Source: Streptomyces sp. DH37 (GTDB taxonomy: Bacteria > Actinomycetota > Actinomycetes > Streptomycetales > Streptomycetaceae). Taken from it: DNA of 49,154 nt. This document shows, one piece after another, positions 24,443 to 34,035 of this stretch. The notes under the pieces were generated by a model. It did not search any database, was not told where the DNA came from, and saw only the letters and a program-made list of their open reading frames with translations. The stretch is from NCBI RefSeq assembly GCF_029813835.1, contig NZ_JARVKV010000054.1:1-49154 (forward strand), written 5' to 3'. The position numbers and the translations under genes are program-made. How positions within the stretch are numbered: position 1 is the stretch's first letter; each line of letters begins with the position of its first letter.

Positions 24443-25690
24443 GTGGAACTCACTCTGCTCGGCACCGGCGCACCCGCCGGTCTCCCCCGGCCCGGCTGCC
24501 CCTGCGCGTCCTGCGCCACGGCCGTCGGCGCGGACGCGCGGGCGGCGACCGCGCTGCTCGTCGACGACGTCCTGATGCTCGACCTCACCCCCGGGCCCGC
24601 GCTCTCCGCCGCCCGCGCGGGCCGCTCCCTGCACGGGGTGCGGCAGGTGCTGCTGTCGCACCCCCACGAGGGCCCGGCGCTGGAGATCCCGGCCGGGCTG
24701 CCCGCGCCGGTGCGGGTGCCCGACGGCCGGGAGCTGACGCTGATCAGCGGCCACCGGGTGCGGGCGGTGGCGCTGGACGCGCCGGGCACCGGCTACGAGA
24801 TCGGCGGGCCGGACGGCGAGCGCCTGCTGTACCTGCCGCCGGGCGCCGGGGCCGCGGGCCTGCCCGCCGCCGCGAGCGGGGGCGGGGGCGGGGGCGCCGG
24901 GTCCCCGTGGCCGTCCGCGCCGTACGCCCTGGTGCTGCTGGACGTCCTGGGCCGTCCCGACGCGCTGGCCCGGCTGCGGGCGGCCGGGGCCGTGGGCCCG
25001 ACCACGGACGTGCTGGCCGTCCACGTCGACCACGACGTCCCGCCCGGCCCGGAGCTGCGCCGGCGGCTGGCCGCCGCGGGGGCCCGTACCGCGCCGGACG
25101 GCACCACGGTGGTGGTCGGCGACTACCGGGCGGTCCCCGATCTCCCCCGGCGCACGCTGGTCCTGGGCGGCGCGCGCTCGGGCAAGTCGGCCGAGGCCGA
25201 GCGCCGTCTGGCCGCCTTCCCGGACGTGCTGTACGTCGCGACGGGCGGCACCCGGGGCGGCGACGAGGAGTGGGCGGTACGGGTGGCGGCCCACCGGGAG
25301 CGCCGCCCGCCTTCCTGGCGGACGGCCGAGACCTGCGACCTGGTCCCGCTGCTCACCGCGCCCGACGCCCCGCCGATGCTGGTCGACTGCCTGGCCCTGT
25401 GGCTGACCGACGCGATGGACTCCGCCGGGGCCTGGGACGACGGCCGCTGGCGGAGCGGCGAGGCCCCCCGCGCGCTGGCCGAGCGGACCGGTGCCCTGGT
25501 CGCGGCCTTCCGCTCCGCCACCCGCACGGTGGTCGCGGTCAGCAACGAGGTCGGCTCGGGCGTGGTGCCCGCCACGGCCGCCGGCCGCCGCTTCCGCGAC
25601 GAGCTGGGCCGGCTGAACGCGGCGGTGGCGGCCGAGTGCGAGCACGTGCTGCTGGTCACGGCGGGCACGGCCCTGCCGCTGCGGGGCTGA
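24443..25690 (+). CDS. cobU: MBL-like domain fused to adenosylcobinamide kinase/guanylyltransferase
   Basis: 415-aa two-part protein. The C-terminal part (about 236-415) is CobU, which phosphorylates adenosylcobinamide and adds GMP. It has P-loop LVLGGARSGKS (239-249), a guanylylation-type His in VAAHRERRP (H284), VDCLALWL and the NEVGSGVVP motif. The N-terminal part (1-230) resembles a PhnP-like metallo-beta-lactamase fold: LLGTGAPAGLPRPGCPCASC and LSHPHEGPALE. The expected HxHxDH metal motif is reduced to HPHEGP, so hydrolase activity is doubtful. The GTG start has no Shine-Dalgarno; GACGAT lies six bases upstream. First gene of cobU-cobT-cobS. Confidence 0.93.
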   Translation: MELTLLGTGAPAGLPRPGCPCASCATAVGADARAATALLVDDVLMLDLTPGPALSAARAGRSLHGVRQVLLSHPHEGPALEIPAGLPAPVRVPDGRELTLISGHRVRAVALDAPGTGYEIGGPDGERLLYLPPGAGAAGLPAAASGGGGGGAGSPWPSAPYALVLLDVLGRPDALARLRAAGAVGPTTDVLAVHVDHDVPPGPELRRRLAAAGARTAPDGTTVVVGDYRAVPDLPRRTLVLGGARSGKSAEAERRLAAFPDVLYVATGGTRGGDEEWAVRVAAHRERRPPSWRTAETCDLVPLLTAPDAPPMLVDCLALWLTDAMDSAGAWDDGRWRSGEAPRALAERTGALVAAFRSATRTVVAVSNEVGSGVVPATAAGRRFRDELGRLNAAVAAECEHVLLVTAGTALPLRG

Positions 25691-25732
25691 GCCCCGGCCG
25701 GAGGCGGACGGGGGGACGGTAGTGTCGGCCGC

Positions 25733-26854
25733 ATGAGCGACGGCAGCCTGAACCTCGACGACTTCGGCGACCTCATCGAACGTCCCGACAGCGGCGTCCG
25801 CCGGGACGCCGAGGACCGACGCGCCCGGACCGGACTGCCGGCCGGGGCGCTGGGGCGGCTGGACGAGCTGGGCGAGTGGCTGGCGGCGGCGCAGGCCCGC
25901 GTCCCCGTCGAGCCGGTCTCGCGGCCCAGGGCCGTGCTGTTCGCCGGCGACCACGGGGTGGCGGAGCTGGGCGTCTCCGCCCGGCCCGCGGGCGGCGCGC
26001 ACACCCTGGTGCGCGCCGTGCTGGACGGCACGAGCCCGGTGGCGGTGCTGGCCCGCCGCTTCGACGTGCCGCTGCGGATCGTCGACATGTCGCTGGACTG
26101 CGACCCGGACGAGCTGCCCGCGGAGGTCACCCGCCACCGCGTGCGGCGCTCCGGCGGGCGGCTGGACGTCGAGGACACCCTGACCGCCGAGGAGGCCGAG
26201 CGCGCCTTCAGGGCGGGGATGGCCGTCGCCGACGAGGAGGCCGACGCCGGGACCGACCTGGTGGTCCTGGGCGACATCTCCGTCGGCGGCACCACGGCGG
26301 CCGGGGTGCTGGTCGCCGCCCTGTGCGGCACCGACGCCTCCGTGGTCACCGGCCGCGGCGGCGGGCACATCGACGACCTCGCCTGGATGCGCAAGTGCGC
26401 GGCCATCCGCGACGGCCTGCGCCGCGCCCGGCCCGTGCTCGGCGACCAGCTGCGGCTGCTGGCGGCCGTCGGCGGGGCGGACCTGACCGCGATCACCGGT
26501 TTCCTCCTCCAGTCGGCCGTGCGCCGCACCCCCGTGATCCTCGACGGCGTGGTCTCGGCCGCGTGCGCGCTGGTCGCCCAGCGCGTGGCGTTCCGCGCGC
26601 CGGACTGGTGGCTGGCCGGGCAGGCCGGCGGCGAGCCCGCGCAGGCCAAGGCGCTGGACCGGATGGCGCTCGACCCGCTGCTGGACCACGGCGTCACCGC
26701 GGGCGAGGGCACCGGCGCCCTGCTCGCCCTCCCCCTGGTCCGGGCGGCGGCCGCGCTGGCGGCGGAGCTGCCGGTGCGGGAGCCGGAGGACGCCGGGGAA
26801 CCGGGGGAGGACGCGGGCCGGGCGGGCGCCGCGGAGATGCTCGACGTCACCTGA
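25733..26854 (+). CDS. cobT: nicotinate-nucleotide--dimethylbenzimidazole phosphoribosyltransferase
   Basis: Makes alpha-ribazole phosphate, the lower ligand precursor of cobalamin. The 373-aa protein carries family motifs FAGDHGVAELGVS, GDISVGGTTAAG, the glycine-rich GRGGGHIDDL segment, and GVTAGEGTGALLALPLV, whose Glu corresponds to the catalytic base. The N-terminal extension before the fold (about residues 1-35) is variable. No Shine-Dalgarno is visible; TAGTGT lies exactly seven bases before the ATG, suggesting a leaderless transcript independent of cobU, which ends 42 bases upstream. Confidence 0.96.
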   Translation: MSDGSLNLDDFGDLIERPDSGVRRDAEDRRARTGLPAGALGRLDELGEWLAAAQARVPVEPVSRPRAVLFAGDHGVAELGVSARPAGGAHTLVRAVLDGTSPVAVLARRFDVPLRIVDMSLDCDPDELPAEVTRHRVRRSGGRLDVEDTLTAEEAERAFRAGMAVADEEADAGTDLVVLGDISVGGTTAAGVLVAALCGTDASVVTGRGGGHIDDLAWMRKCAAIRDGLRRARPVLGDQLRLLAAVGGADLTAITGFLLQSAVRRTPVILDGVVSAACALVAQRVAFRAPDWWLAGQAGGEPAQAKALDRMALDPLLDHGVTAGEGTGALLALPLVRAAAALAAELPVREPEDAGEPGEDAGRAGAAEMLDVT

Positions 26855-26894
26855 GCGGCCCGGGCGCGTACGGCCGCCCGGTAGCCTGCGCCCG

Positions 26895-27737
26895 ATGGAC
26901 ACCACGCCGCAGCCTCCCCGGGATCCGGAACCGTCCCCGGCCCCCGCGTCCCCGCCGCCGCCCGCCGGCGTGCCGGACGGGATCCGCTTCGCCTTCGGCA
27001 CGCTCACCGTGCTGCCGGTGTCCGGGGCCCGCTGGGACCGGTCCGCCGCCCGCGCCGGCATGGTGTGCGCGCCGCTGGCCGGCCTGGTGGTCGGGCTGTG
27101 CGCGGCCGCGGCCGGGGGCGCCGCGCTGCTGCTGGGCGCCTCCCCGCTGCTCGCGGCGGTCGCCACCGTCGCCGTGCCCGCCGTACTCACCCGCGGCCTG
27201 CACCTGGACGGGCTGGCGGACGTCGCCGACGGGCTGGGCAGCGGCCGGCCCGCCGAGGGCGCGCTGGAGGTGATGAAGCGCTCCGACATCGGCCCGTTCG
27301 GGGTGGTCGCGCTGCTGCTGGTGCTGCTCGCCCAGGTCGCGGCCGTCGCCGGGCTGTACGCCGCAGGCTGGGCGTGGGGCGCGGTGGCGGTGGCGGTGTC
27401 GGCGGTGGCCGCCCGCGCCGCGCTGACGCTCGCCGCCCGCGAGGGCGTCCCCGCGGCCCGCCCCGGTGGGCTGGGGGCCGCGGTCGCGGGCGCGGTGCCC
27501 TCGCGCTCCGCGGTCCTGACCGGCGCGGCGGCGGTGCTGGCGGCGGCGGGCGCGGGCGCGCTGTGGGGTCCGTACGGGGCCGTGCGGTGCGCCGCGGCGG
27601 TCGTCCTGGCGCTGGGCGCGGCGGAACTGCTGCTGGGCCGCTGCCGCCGCAGACTGGGCGGGGTGACCGGCGACGTCTTCGGCGGAGTGTGCGAAACCGC
27701 TCTCACCACCTCCCTGGTGGTGCTTGCGCTGGGTTGA
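26895..27737 (+). CDS. cobS: adenosylcobinamide-GDP ribazoletransferase (cobalamin synthase)
   Basis: Joins adenosylcobinamide-GDP and alpha-ribazole (phosphate) to form cobalamin at the membrane. The 280-aa protein has a Pro-rich N-terminus, then several hydrophobic helices. The catalytic metal-binding motif HLDGLADVADGLG is intact, and the KRSDIGPFGVVAL segment follows as usual. The ATG is preceded by TAGCCT at exactly seven bases and by no Shine-Dalgarno. It lies 40 bases after cobT. CobU, CobT and CobS together complete nucleotide-loop assembly; corrin ring genes are not in the window. Confidence 0.95.
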   Translation: MDTTPQPPRDPEPSPAPASPPPPAGVPDGIRFAFGTLTVLPVSGARWDRSAARAGMVCAPLAGLVVGLCAAAAGGAALLLGASPLLAAVATVAVPAVLTRGLHLDGLADVADGLGSGRPAEGALEVMKRSDIGPFGVVALLLVLLAQVAAVAGLYAAGWAWGAVAVAVSAVAARAALTLAAREGVPAARPGGLGAAVAGAVPSRSAVLTGAAAVLAAAGAGALWGPYGAVRCAAAVVLALGAAELLLGRCRRRLGGVTGDVFGGVCETALTTSLVVLALG

Positions 27738-27858
27738 CGCCCCTCGGAGAATTCCGCGGGACGGTCCGTGCTTCCGTCACGCCCCGCCCAGCGGCCGGTC
27801 CCCGGGCCGGTCCGGAGCCGACACCGCGGCCTCCCGGGCCGCGACGTAGGCTCGGCCC

Positions 27859-27891
27859 GTGCCCGAAGCCGTGCACATCCACTCGGCTTGA
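27859..27891 (+). CDS. possible leaderless leader peptide upstream of pepA
   Basis: Ten codons (VPEAVHIHSA, then TGA). The GTG at 27859 is exactly six bases after TAGGCT (27847-27852), the same spacing as other leaderless starts here. It ends 26 bases before pepA and is in a different frame. The peptide has two His around one Ile. It is inferred from promoter spacing only and may be chance. Confidence 0.3.
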   Translation: MPEAVHIHSA

Positions 27892-27917
27892 CCATCGGAA
27901 GAGGGATTCCCACCACT

Positions 27918-29501
<1,584 letters not shown>

Positions 29502-29545
29502 CCGGTGCCTGACCGGTGCCCGACCGGTCCGGTACGTGACCTTCC

Positions 29546-29584
29546 GCCGAGGCCCCGGACACCCAGCGTGTCCGGGGCCTCGGC
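29546..29584 (+). terminator. pepA terminator
   Basis: Perfect 17-bp stem (GCCGAGGCCCC arm) with a 5-base loop, 45 bases beyond the pepA stop. Confidence 0.8.
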
Positions 29585-29866
29585 GCTCCCCGGCCCCCTC
29601 GGGACCCGGCGCGTTCGCTGTGAGCGATCAGGGTGCGCCTACTCTCCGGTAGACACGCGTACCCGCTCGCAATCCTCCTGTTCACGTGGGTATGAGGGGT
29701 TCGGACACCGGCCCGCCGTCCCACTGCCCGCCGACAAGTGCAAAGATGTTGTCTCGGCAGGACAGGGCCCGCTCAACCCACAGGGCCGAGCAAGAAGCGG
29801 CCGAACATACAGCCGCCCGGTCTCCGACGGACCGGCTCCGGCGTACCCATGCATGGAGGACGTGAC
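29585..29866 (+). promoter_or_regulatory. long upstream region of lpd
   Basis: 282 bases without a convincing gene, part of a 365-base gap. It holds a loose inverted repeat GACAA (29734-29738) / TTGTC (29750-29754) and, at its 3' end, GGAGGA (29855-29860) serving lpd. I see no clear -35/-10 pair or riboswitch. Confidence 0.35.
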
Positions 29867-31255
29867 GTGGCGAACGACGCCAGCACCGTTTTCGACCTAG
29901 TGATCCTCGGAGGCGGTAGCGGCGGTTATGCCGCTGCCCTGCGGGCTTCGCAGCTGGGTCTGGACGTCGCCCTGATCGAGAAGGACAAGGTCGGCGGTAC
30001 CTGTCTGCACTACGGATGCATCCCGACGAAGGCCCTGCTGCACGCCGGCGAGGTGGCCGACTCCGCGCGCGAGAGCGCCGAGTTCGGCGTCCGCGCCACG
30101 TTCGAGGGCATCGACATGGCGGCCGTCCACAAGTACAAGGACGGCGTGATCTCGGGCCTGTACAAGGGTCTGCAGGGGCTGATCGCCTCCCGCAAGATCA
30201 CCTACGTGGAGGGCGAGGGCCGGCTGTCCTCCCCGACCTCGGTGGACGTGAACGGGCAGCGCTACGAGGGCCGGCACGTCCTGCTGGCCACCGGCTCGGT
30301 GCCCAAGTCGATCCCGGGTCTGGAGATCGACGGCAACCGGATCATCAACTCCGACCACGCGCTGAAGCTGGACCGCGTGCCGCAGTCCGTCGTCATCCTG
30401 GGCGGCGGCGTCATCGGCTGCGAGTTCGCCTCCGCGTGGAAGTCGTTCGGCACCGACGTCACCATCGTCGAGGGCCTGCCCCACCTGGTGCCCGCCGAGG
30501 ACGAGAACAGCTCCAAGCTGCTGGAGCGCGCCTTCCGCAAGCGCGGCATCAAGTTCTCGCTCGGCTCCTTCTTCGAGAAGGCGGAGTACACCGAGAACGG
30601 CGTCAAGGTCTCCCTCGCCAACGGCAAGGAGTACGAGGCCGAGCTGCTGCTCGTCGCCATCGGCCGCGGCCCGGTCTCGCAGGGCCTGGGCTACGAGGAG
30701 GCCGGGGTGAACATGGACCGCGGCTACGTCCTGGTCGACGAGTACTGCCGCACCAACGTGCCCACCATCTCCGCCGTCGGCGACCTCATCCCCACCCTCC
30801 AGCTCGCGCACGTCGGCTTCGCCGAGGGCATCCTGGTGGCCGAGCGGCTGGCCGGGCTGGACGTCGTGCCGATCGACTACGACGGCGTGCCGCGCGTGAC
30901 GTACAGCCACCCGGAGGTCGCCTCCGTCGGTCTGACCGAGGCCAAGGCCAAGGAGATCCACGGTGCGGACAAGGTCGTGACGCTGAAGTACAACCTGGGC
31001 GGCAACGGCAGGAGCAAGATCCTCAAGACGCAGGGCGAGATCAAGCTCGTGCAGGTCCGCGACGGTGCCGTGGTCGGCGTCCACATGGTCGGTGACCGGA
31101 TGGGCGAGCAGGTCGGCGAGGCCCAGCTCATCTACAACTGGGAGGCTCTGCCCGCCGAGGTCGCGCAGCTCGTCCACGCGCACCCGACGCAGAACGAGGC
31201 CCTCGGCGAGGCCCACCTGGCCCTGGCCGGCAAGCCGCTGCACTCCCACGACTGA
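29867..31255 (+). CDS. lpdA: dihydrolipoyl dehydrogenase (E3)
   Basis: FAD flavoprotein that reoxidises dihydrolipoyl groups of E2 and makes NADH. The 462-aa protein has FAD-binding GGGSGGYAAA near the N-terminus, redox disulfide C46-x4-C51 in GGTCLHYGCIPTK, a second dinucleotide fold VVILGGGVIGCEFA for NAD, and the C-terminal catalytic HAHPTQNEAL His-Glu dyad. GGAGGA six bases before the GTG at 29867 fixes the start. It is followed after 59 bases by the E2 gene with no terminator, so the two are probably cotranscribed. Confidence 0.97.
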   Translation: MANDASTVFDLVILGGGSGGYAAALRASQLGLDVALIEKDKVGGTCLHYGCIPTKALLHAGEVADSARESAEFGVRATFEGIDMAAVHKYKDGVISGLYKGLQGLIASRKITYVEGEGRLSSPTSVDVNGQRYEGRHVLLATGSVPKSIPGLEIDGNRIINSDHALKLDRVPQSVVILGGGVIGCEFASAWKSFGTDVTIVEGLPHLVPAEDENSSKLLERAFRKRGIKFSLGSFFEKAEYTENGVKVSLANGKEYEAELLLVAIGRGPVSQGLGYEEAGVNMDRGYVLVDEYCRTNVPTISAVGDLIPTLQLAHVGFAEGILVAERLAGLDVVPIDYDGVPRVTYSHPEVASVGLTEAKAKEIHGADKVVTLKYNLGGNGRSKILKTQGEIKLVQVRDGAVVGVHMVGDRMGEQVGEAQLIYNWEALPAEVAQLVHAHPTQNEALGEAHLALAGKPLHSHD

Positions 31256-31314
31256 CACTCCCGGGCGCGAGAGCACCACGCCATTCGCACTTTTCGTTAG
31301 GAGCAACCGAAACC

Positions 31315-33156
31315 ATGGCGGTTTCCGTAACCCTGCCGGCGCTCGGCGAGAGCGTCACCGAGGGCACCGTCACCCGCTGGCTGAAGGCCGAGGGTGAGCG
31401 CGTCGAGGCCGACGAGCCCCTGCTGGAGGTCTCGACCGACAAGGTCGACACCGAGATCCCCGCCCCCGCCTCCGGCGTCCTGTCCTCCATCAAGGTCGCC
31501 GAGGACGAGACGGTCGAGGTCGGCGCCGAGCTGGCCGTGATCGACGACGGCAGCGGCGCCCCGGCCGAGGCCCCCGCCCAGGCGGAGGCGCCGGCCGCCG
31601 CCGAGGCCCCGGCGCCCGAGCCGCAGCCCGAGCCCCAGCCCCAGGCCGCTCCCGCCCCGGCGCAGGCCCGGGAAGCCCCTGCGCAGCCCGCGCAGGCGCA
31701 GGCCGAGGCCCCGCAGCAGGCGGCCCCGTCGGGCGGCGCGGCGGAAGGCACCGACGTGGTGCTGCCGGCGCTCGGCGAGTCCGTCACCGAGGGCACCGTC
31801 ACCCGCTGGCTGAAGTCGGTCGGCGAGGAGGTCGAGGCCGACGAGCCCCTGCTGGAGGTCTCGACCGACAAGGTCGACACCGAGATCCCCGCTCCCGCCT
31901 CCGGCACCCTGCTGGAGATCCTGGTGGGCGAGGACGAGACGGCGGAGGTCGGCGCGAAGCTGGCCGTGATCGGCGCCGCCGGTGCCGCTCCGGCCCAGGC
32001 CCCGGCTCCGGCGCAGCCCGAGCCGCAGGCCGCCCAGGCCCCGGCCCAGCCCGAGCCGCAGGCCCAGCCCGAGCCGCAGGCCGAGGCGCCCGCCCCGGCT
32101 CCGGCGCCCGAGCCCCAGGCCGCTCCCGCCCCGGCCCAGGCCCAGCCTCAGGCCGCCCCCGCCCCGGCGCAGCAGGCGCCCGCCGCCCAGGCCCCGGCTC
32201 CCGCCCAGGCCTCCGGCGGCGAGGGCGCCTACGTGACCCCGCTGGTGCGCAAGCTCGCCGCCGAGAACGACGTCGACCTGTCCACCGTCAAGGGCACCGG
32301 CGTCGGCGGCCGCATCCGCAAGCAGGACGTCGTCTCCGCCGCCCGTCAGGCGGCGGCGGCCCGGGAGCAGGCCGCCCAGGCCCCGGCCCAGGCGGCGCCG
32401 GCCGGGCGCGGTCCGGCCAAGGCCGAGCCGTCGCCGCTGCGCGGCCAGACGGTGCCGATGACCCGCATCCGCAAGGTCATCGCCGAGAACATGATGAAGG
32501 CGCTGCACAGCCAGGCGCAGCTGTCCTCCGTGGTCGAGGTGGACGTCACGCGGATCATGCGGCTGAGGGCCCGGGCCAAGGAGGACTTCCTGGCCCGCGA
32601 GGGCGTCAAGCTCTCCCCGATGCCGTTCTTCGTCAAGGCCGCCGCCGAGGCGCTGAAGGCCCACCCGTCGATCAACGCCAAGATCAACGACGACGGCACC
32701 GTGACCTACCACGACGTCGAGAACATCGGCATCGCGGTGGACTCGGAGAAGGGCCTGATGGTCCCGGTCATCAAGGGCGCGGGCGACCTCAACCTGGCCG
32801 GCATCGCCAAGAAGACCGCCGAGCTGGCGGGCAAGGTCCGCACCGGCAAGCTCAGCCCGGACGACATGTCCGGCGGCACGTTCACGATCAGCAACACCGG
32901 CTCGCGCGGTGCGCTGTTCGACACGATCATCGTGAACTACCCGCAGGTGGCCGAGCTGGGCATCGGCGCCACCGTGCGCCGCCCGGTCGTGGTGGACCAC
33001 CCGGAGCTGGGCGAGACCATCGCCATCCGGGACATGGTCTACCTGACCCTGTCCTACGACCACCAGCTGGTCGACGGCGCGGACGCCGCCCGCTACCTGA
33101 CGGACGTCAAGGCCCGTCTGGAGGCCGGCGAGTTCGAGGGCGAGCTGGGTCTCTGA
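31315..33156 (+). CDS. sucB: 2-oxo-acid dehydrogenase E2 (dihydrolipoamide acyltransferase), two lipoyl domains
   Basis: 613-aa core acyltransferase of a pyruvate or 2-oxoglutarate dehydrogenase complex. Domains in order: lipoyl 1 (about 2-78, lipoyl-Lys K43 in STDKVDTE), an Ala/Pro/Glu/Gln linker, lipoyl 2 (about 145-220, K186), a second long linker, an E3-binding domain (about 306-343), another linker, and the catalytic domain (about 375-613) with H583 and D587 in SYDHQLVDGAD. The family is often labelled SucB, but the nearby aceE suggests it serves pyruvate dehydrogenase; substrate specificity is not visible. The two lipoyl coding segments are nearly identical in DNA. TAGGAG lies upstream of the ATG. 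Confidence 0.95.
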   Translation: MAVSVTLPALGESVTEGTVTRWLKAEGERVEADEPLLEVSTDKVDTEIPAPASGVLSSIKVAEDETVEVGAELAVIDDGSGAPAEAPAQAEAPAAAEAPAPEPQPEPQPQAAPAPAQAREAPAQPAQAQAEAPQQAAPSGGAAEGTDVVLPALGESVTEGTVTRWLKSVGEEVEADEPLLEVSTDKVDTEIPAPASGTLLEILVGEDETAEVGAKLAVIGAAGAAPAQAPAPAQPEPQAAQAPAQPEPQAQPEPQAEAPAPAPAPEPQAAPAPAQAQPQAAPAPAQQAPAAQAPAPAQASGGEGAYVTPLVRKLAAENDVDLSTVKGTGVGGRIRKQDVVSAARQAAAAREQAAQAPAQAAPAGRGPAKAEPSPLRGQTVPMTRIRKVIAENMMKALHSQAQLSSVVEVDVTRIMRLRARAKEDFLAREGVKLSPMPFFVKAAAEALKAHPSINAKINDDGTVTYHDVENIGIAVDSEKGLMVPVIKGAGDLNLAGIAKKTAELAGKVRTGKLSPDDMSGGTFTISNTGSRGALFDTIIVNYPQVAELGIGATVRRPVVVDHPELGETIAIRDMVYLTLSYDHQLVDGADAARYLTDVKARLEAGEFEGELGL

Positions 33157-33168
33157 GCGGCCCCTCCG

Positions 33169-33218
33169 CACGGCGGCGCCCCCGTCCCGGATCTCCTCCG
33201 GGCGGGGGCGCCGCCGTG
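33169..33218 (+). terminator. lpd-sucB terminator
   Basis: 16-bp outer stem (CACGGCGGCG arm) plus a 5-bp inner stem with one bulged T and a 7-base loop, just past the E2 stop. Confidence 0.8.
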
Positions 33219-33266
33219 TGGACGGCCGTATCGTCGTTGTCCTCCCCGTCCCGAGAAGGAGCCTCC

Positions 33267-33890
33267 ATGGTCCCGCCCGTCGTCCACTCCCTGCGCGAGC
33301 AGATCCGCGAGCACATCGTGGAGGGCATCGTCAGCGGGCGCTGGAAGCCGGGCGAGCGCATCGTGGAGCGGCGGATCGCGGTGGAGCTGGAGGTCAGCCA
33401 GACGCCCGTGCGCGAGGCGCTGCGCGAGCTGGAGGCGCTGCGGCTGATCGAGTCGGCCCCGAACAAGGGCGTACGGGTGCGGAACCTGACGGCGGCCGAC
33501 CTGGAGGAGATCTACCCGGTGCGGGCCGGGCTGGAGCAGATCGCGGCCGAGCTGGCCTGCGGCCGCCTGGCCGAGGACGTCTCGGCGCTCGAGGGGCACG
33601 TGGCGCGGCTGTACGAGGCCGACCGCGCCGGGGACGGCGAGGCGCAGGTGCGGCACACGGTCGCCTTCCACCGGGAACTGGTGCGCGCCTCCGGCAACAG
33701 CGTGCTGCTGCACACCTGGGAGTCGCTGGGCATCGGGGTGTGGACCGCGCTCGCCATCCGCTGGCTGGGCACCCGGCAGCAGTCGTACGCCGAGGAGCAC
33801 GAGGCGGTCGTCGAGGCGTTCCGCCGGCGCGATCCGCGCATCGGCGAACTGGTCAAGGAGCACGTCCTGGGGTGTGCACCCCGTGCCTGA
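33267..33890 (+). CDS. GntR-family regulator, FadR/FCD subfamily
   Basis: 207-aa transcription factor. The N-terminal winged helix (about 8-75) has the GntR signature, with WKPGERIVERRIAVELEVSQ and TPVREALRELEALRLIE. The helical FCD ligand domain (about 80-200) includes EIYPVRAGLE and metal-type His positions (HTVAFHRELV). Family members bind small organic acids such as pyruvate or lactate, which fits a location between the E2 and aceE genes, but the ligand is not known here. GAAGGAG five bases before the ATG fixes the start. Palindromes in the following gap are candidate operators. Confidence 0.92.
   Translation: MVPPVVHSLREQIREHIVEGIVSGRWKPGERIVERRIAVELEVSQTPVREALRELEALRLIESAPNKGVRVRNLTAADLEEIYPVRAGLEQIAAELACGRLAEDVSALEGHVARLYEADRAGDGEAQVRHTVAFHRELVRASGNSVLLHTWESLGIGVWTALAIRWLGTRQQSYAEEHEAVVEAFRRRDPRIGELVKEHVLGCAPRA
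33869..33882. promoter_or_regulatory. palindrome at the 3' end of the GntR gene
   Basis: GGGGTGTGCACCCC has 6-bp arms around TG. It resembles GGGTGTGACACCC at 33984-33996 near the aceE start site. Confidence 0.3.
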
Positions 33891-33945
33891 TCAGCGGCAC
33901 TGAATGCCAATTTCGTCCGTCCGGCACTTTTTCGCCTCCCACCCT

Positions 33946-33996
33946 TTGATCGATCATCGATCGTGGGCGTACAGTCCGGCAGTGGGTGTGACACCC
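33946..33996 (+). promoter_or_regulatory. aceE promoter with overlapping palindromes
   Basis: TTGATC (33946-33951), an 18-base spacer and TACAGT (33970-33975) form a plausible housekeeping promoter. The perfect palindrome GATCGATCATCGATC (33948-33962) overlaps its -35. A second palindrome, GGGTGTGACACCC (33984-33996), lies at the predicted transcription start. Confidence 0.6.
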
Positions 33997-34035
33997 CCCG
34001 CCCCCCTGTCCCGTCCCGTCCGGAAGGCGGCCACC

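Noticed and set aside
24443..27737. B12 riboswitch upstream of the cob genes
   Set aside because: Only 113 bases separate cobU from the upstream gene, and no cobalamin-box-like sequence was seen.
29585..29866. Riboswitch or RNA gene in the lpd leader
   Set aside because: I could not find a recognisable conserved core or convincing paired structure beyond a loose inverted repeat.
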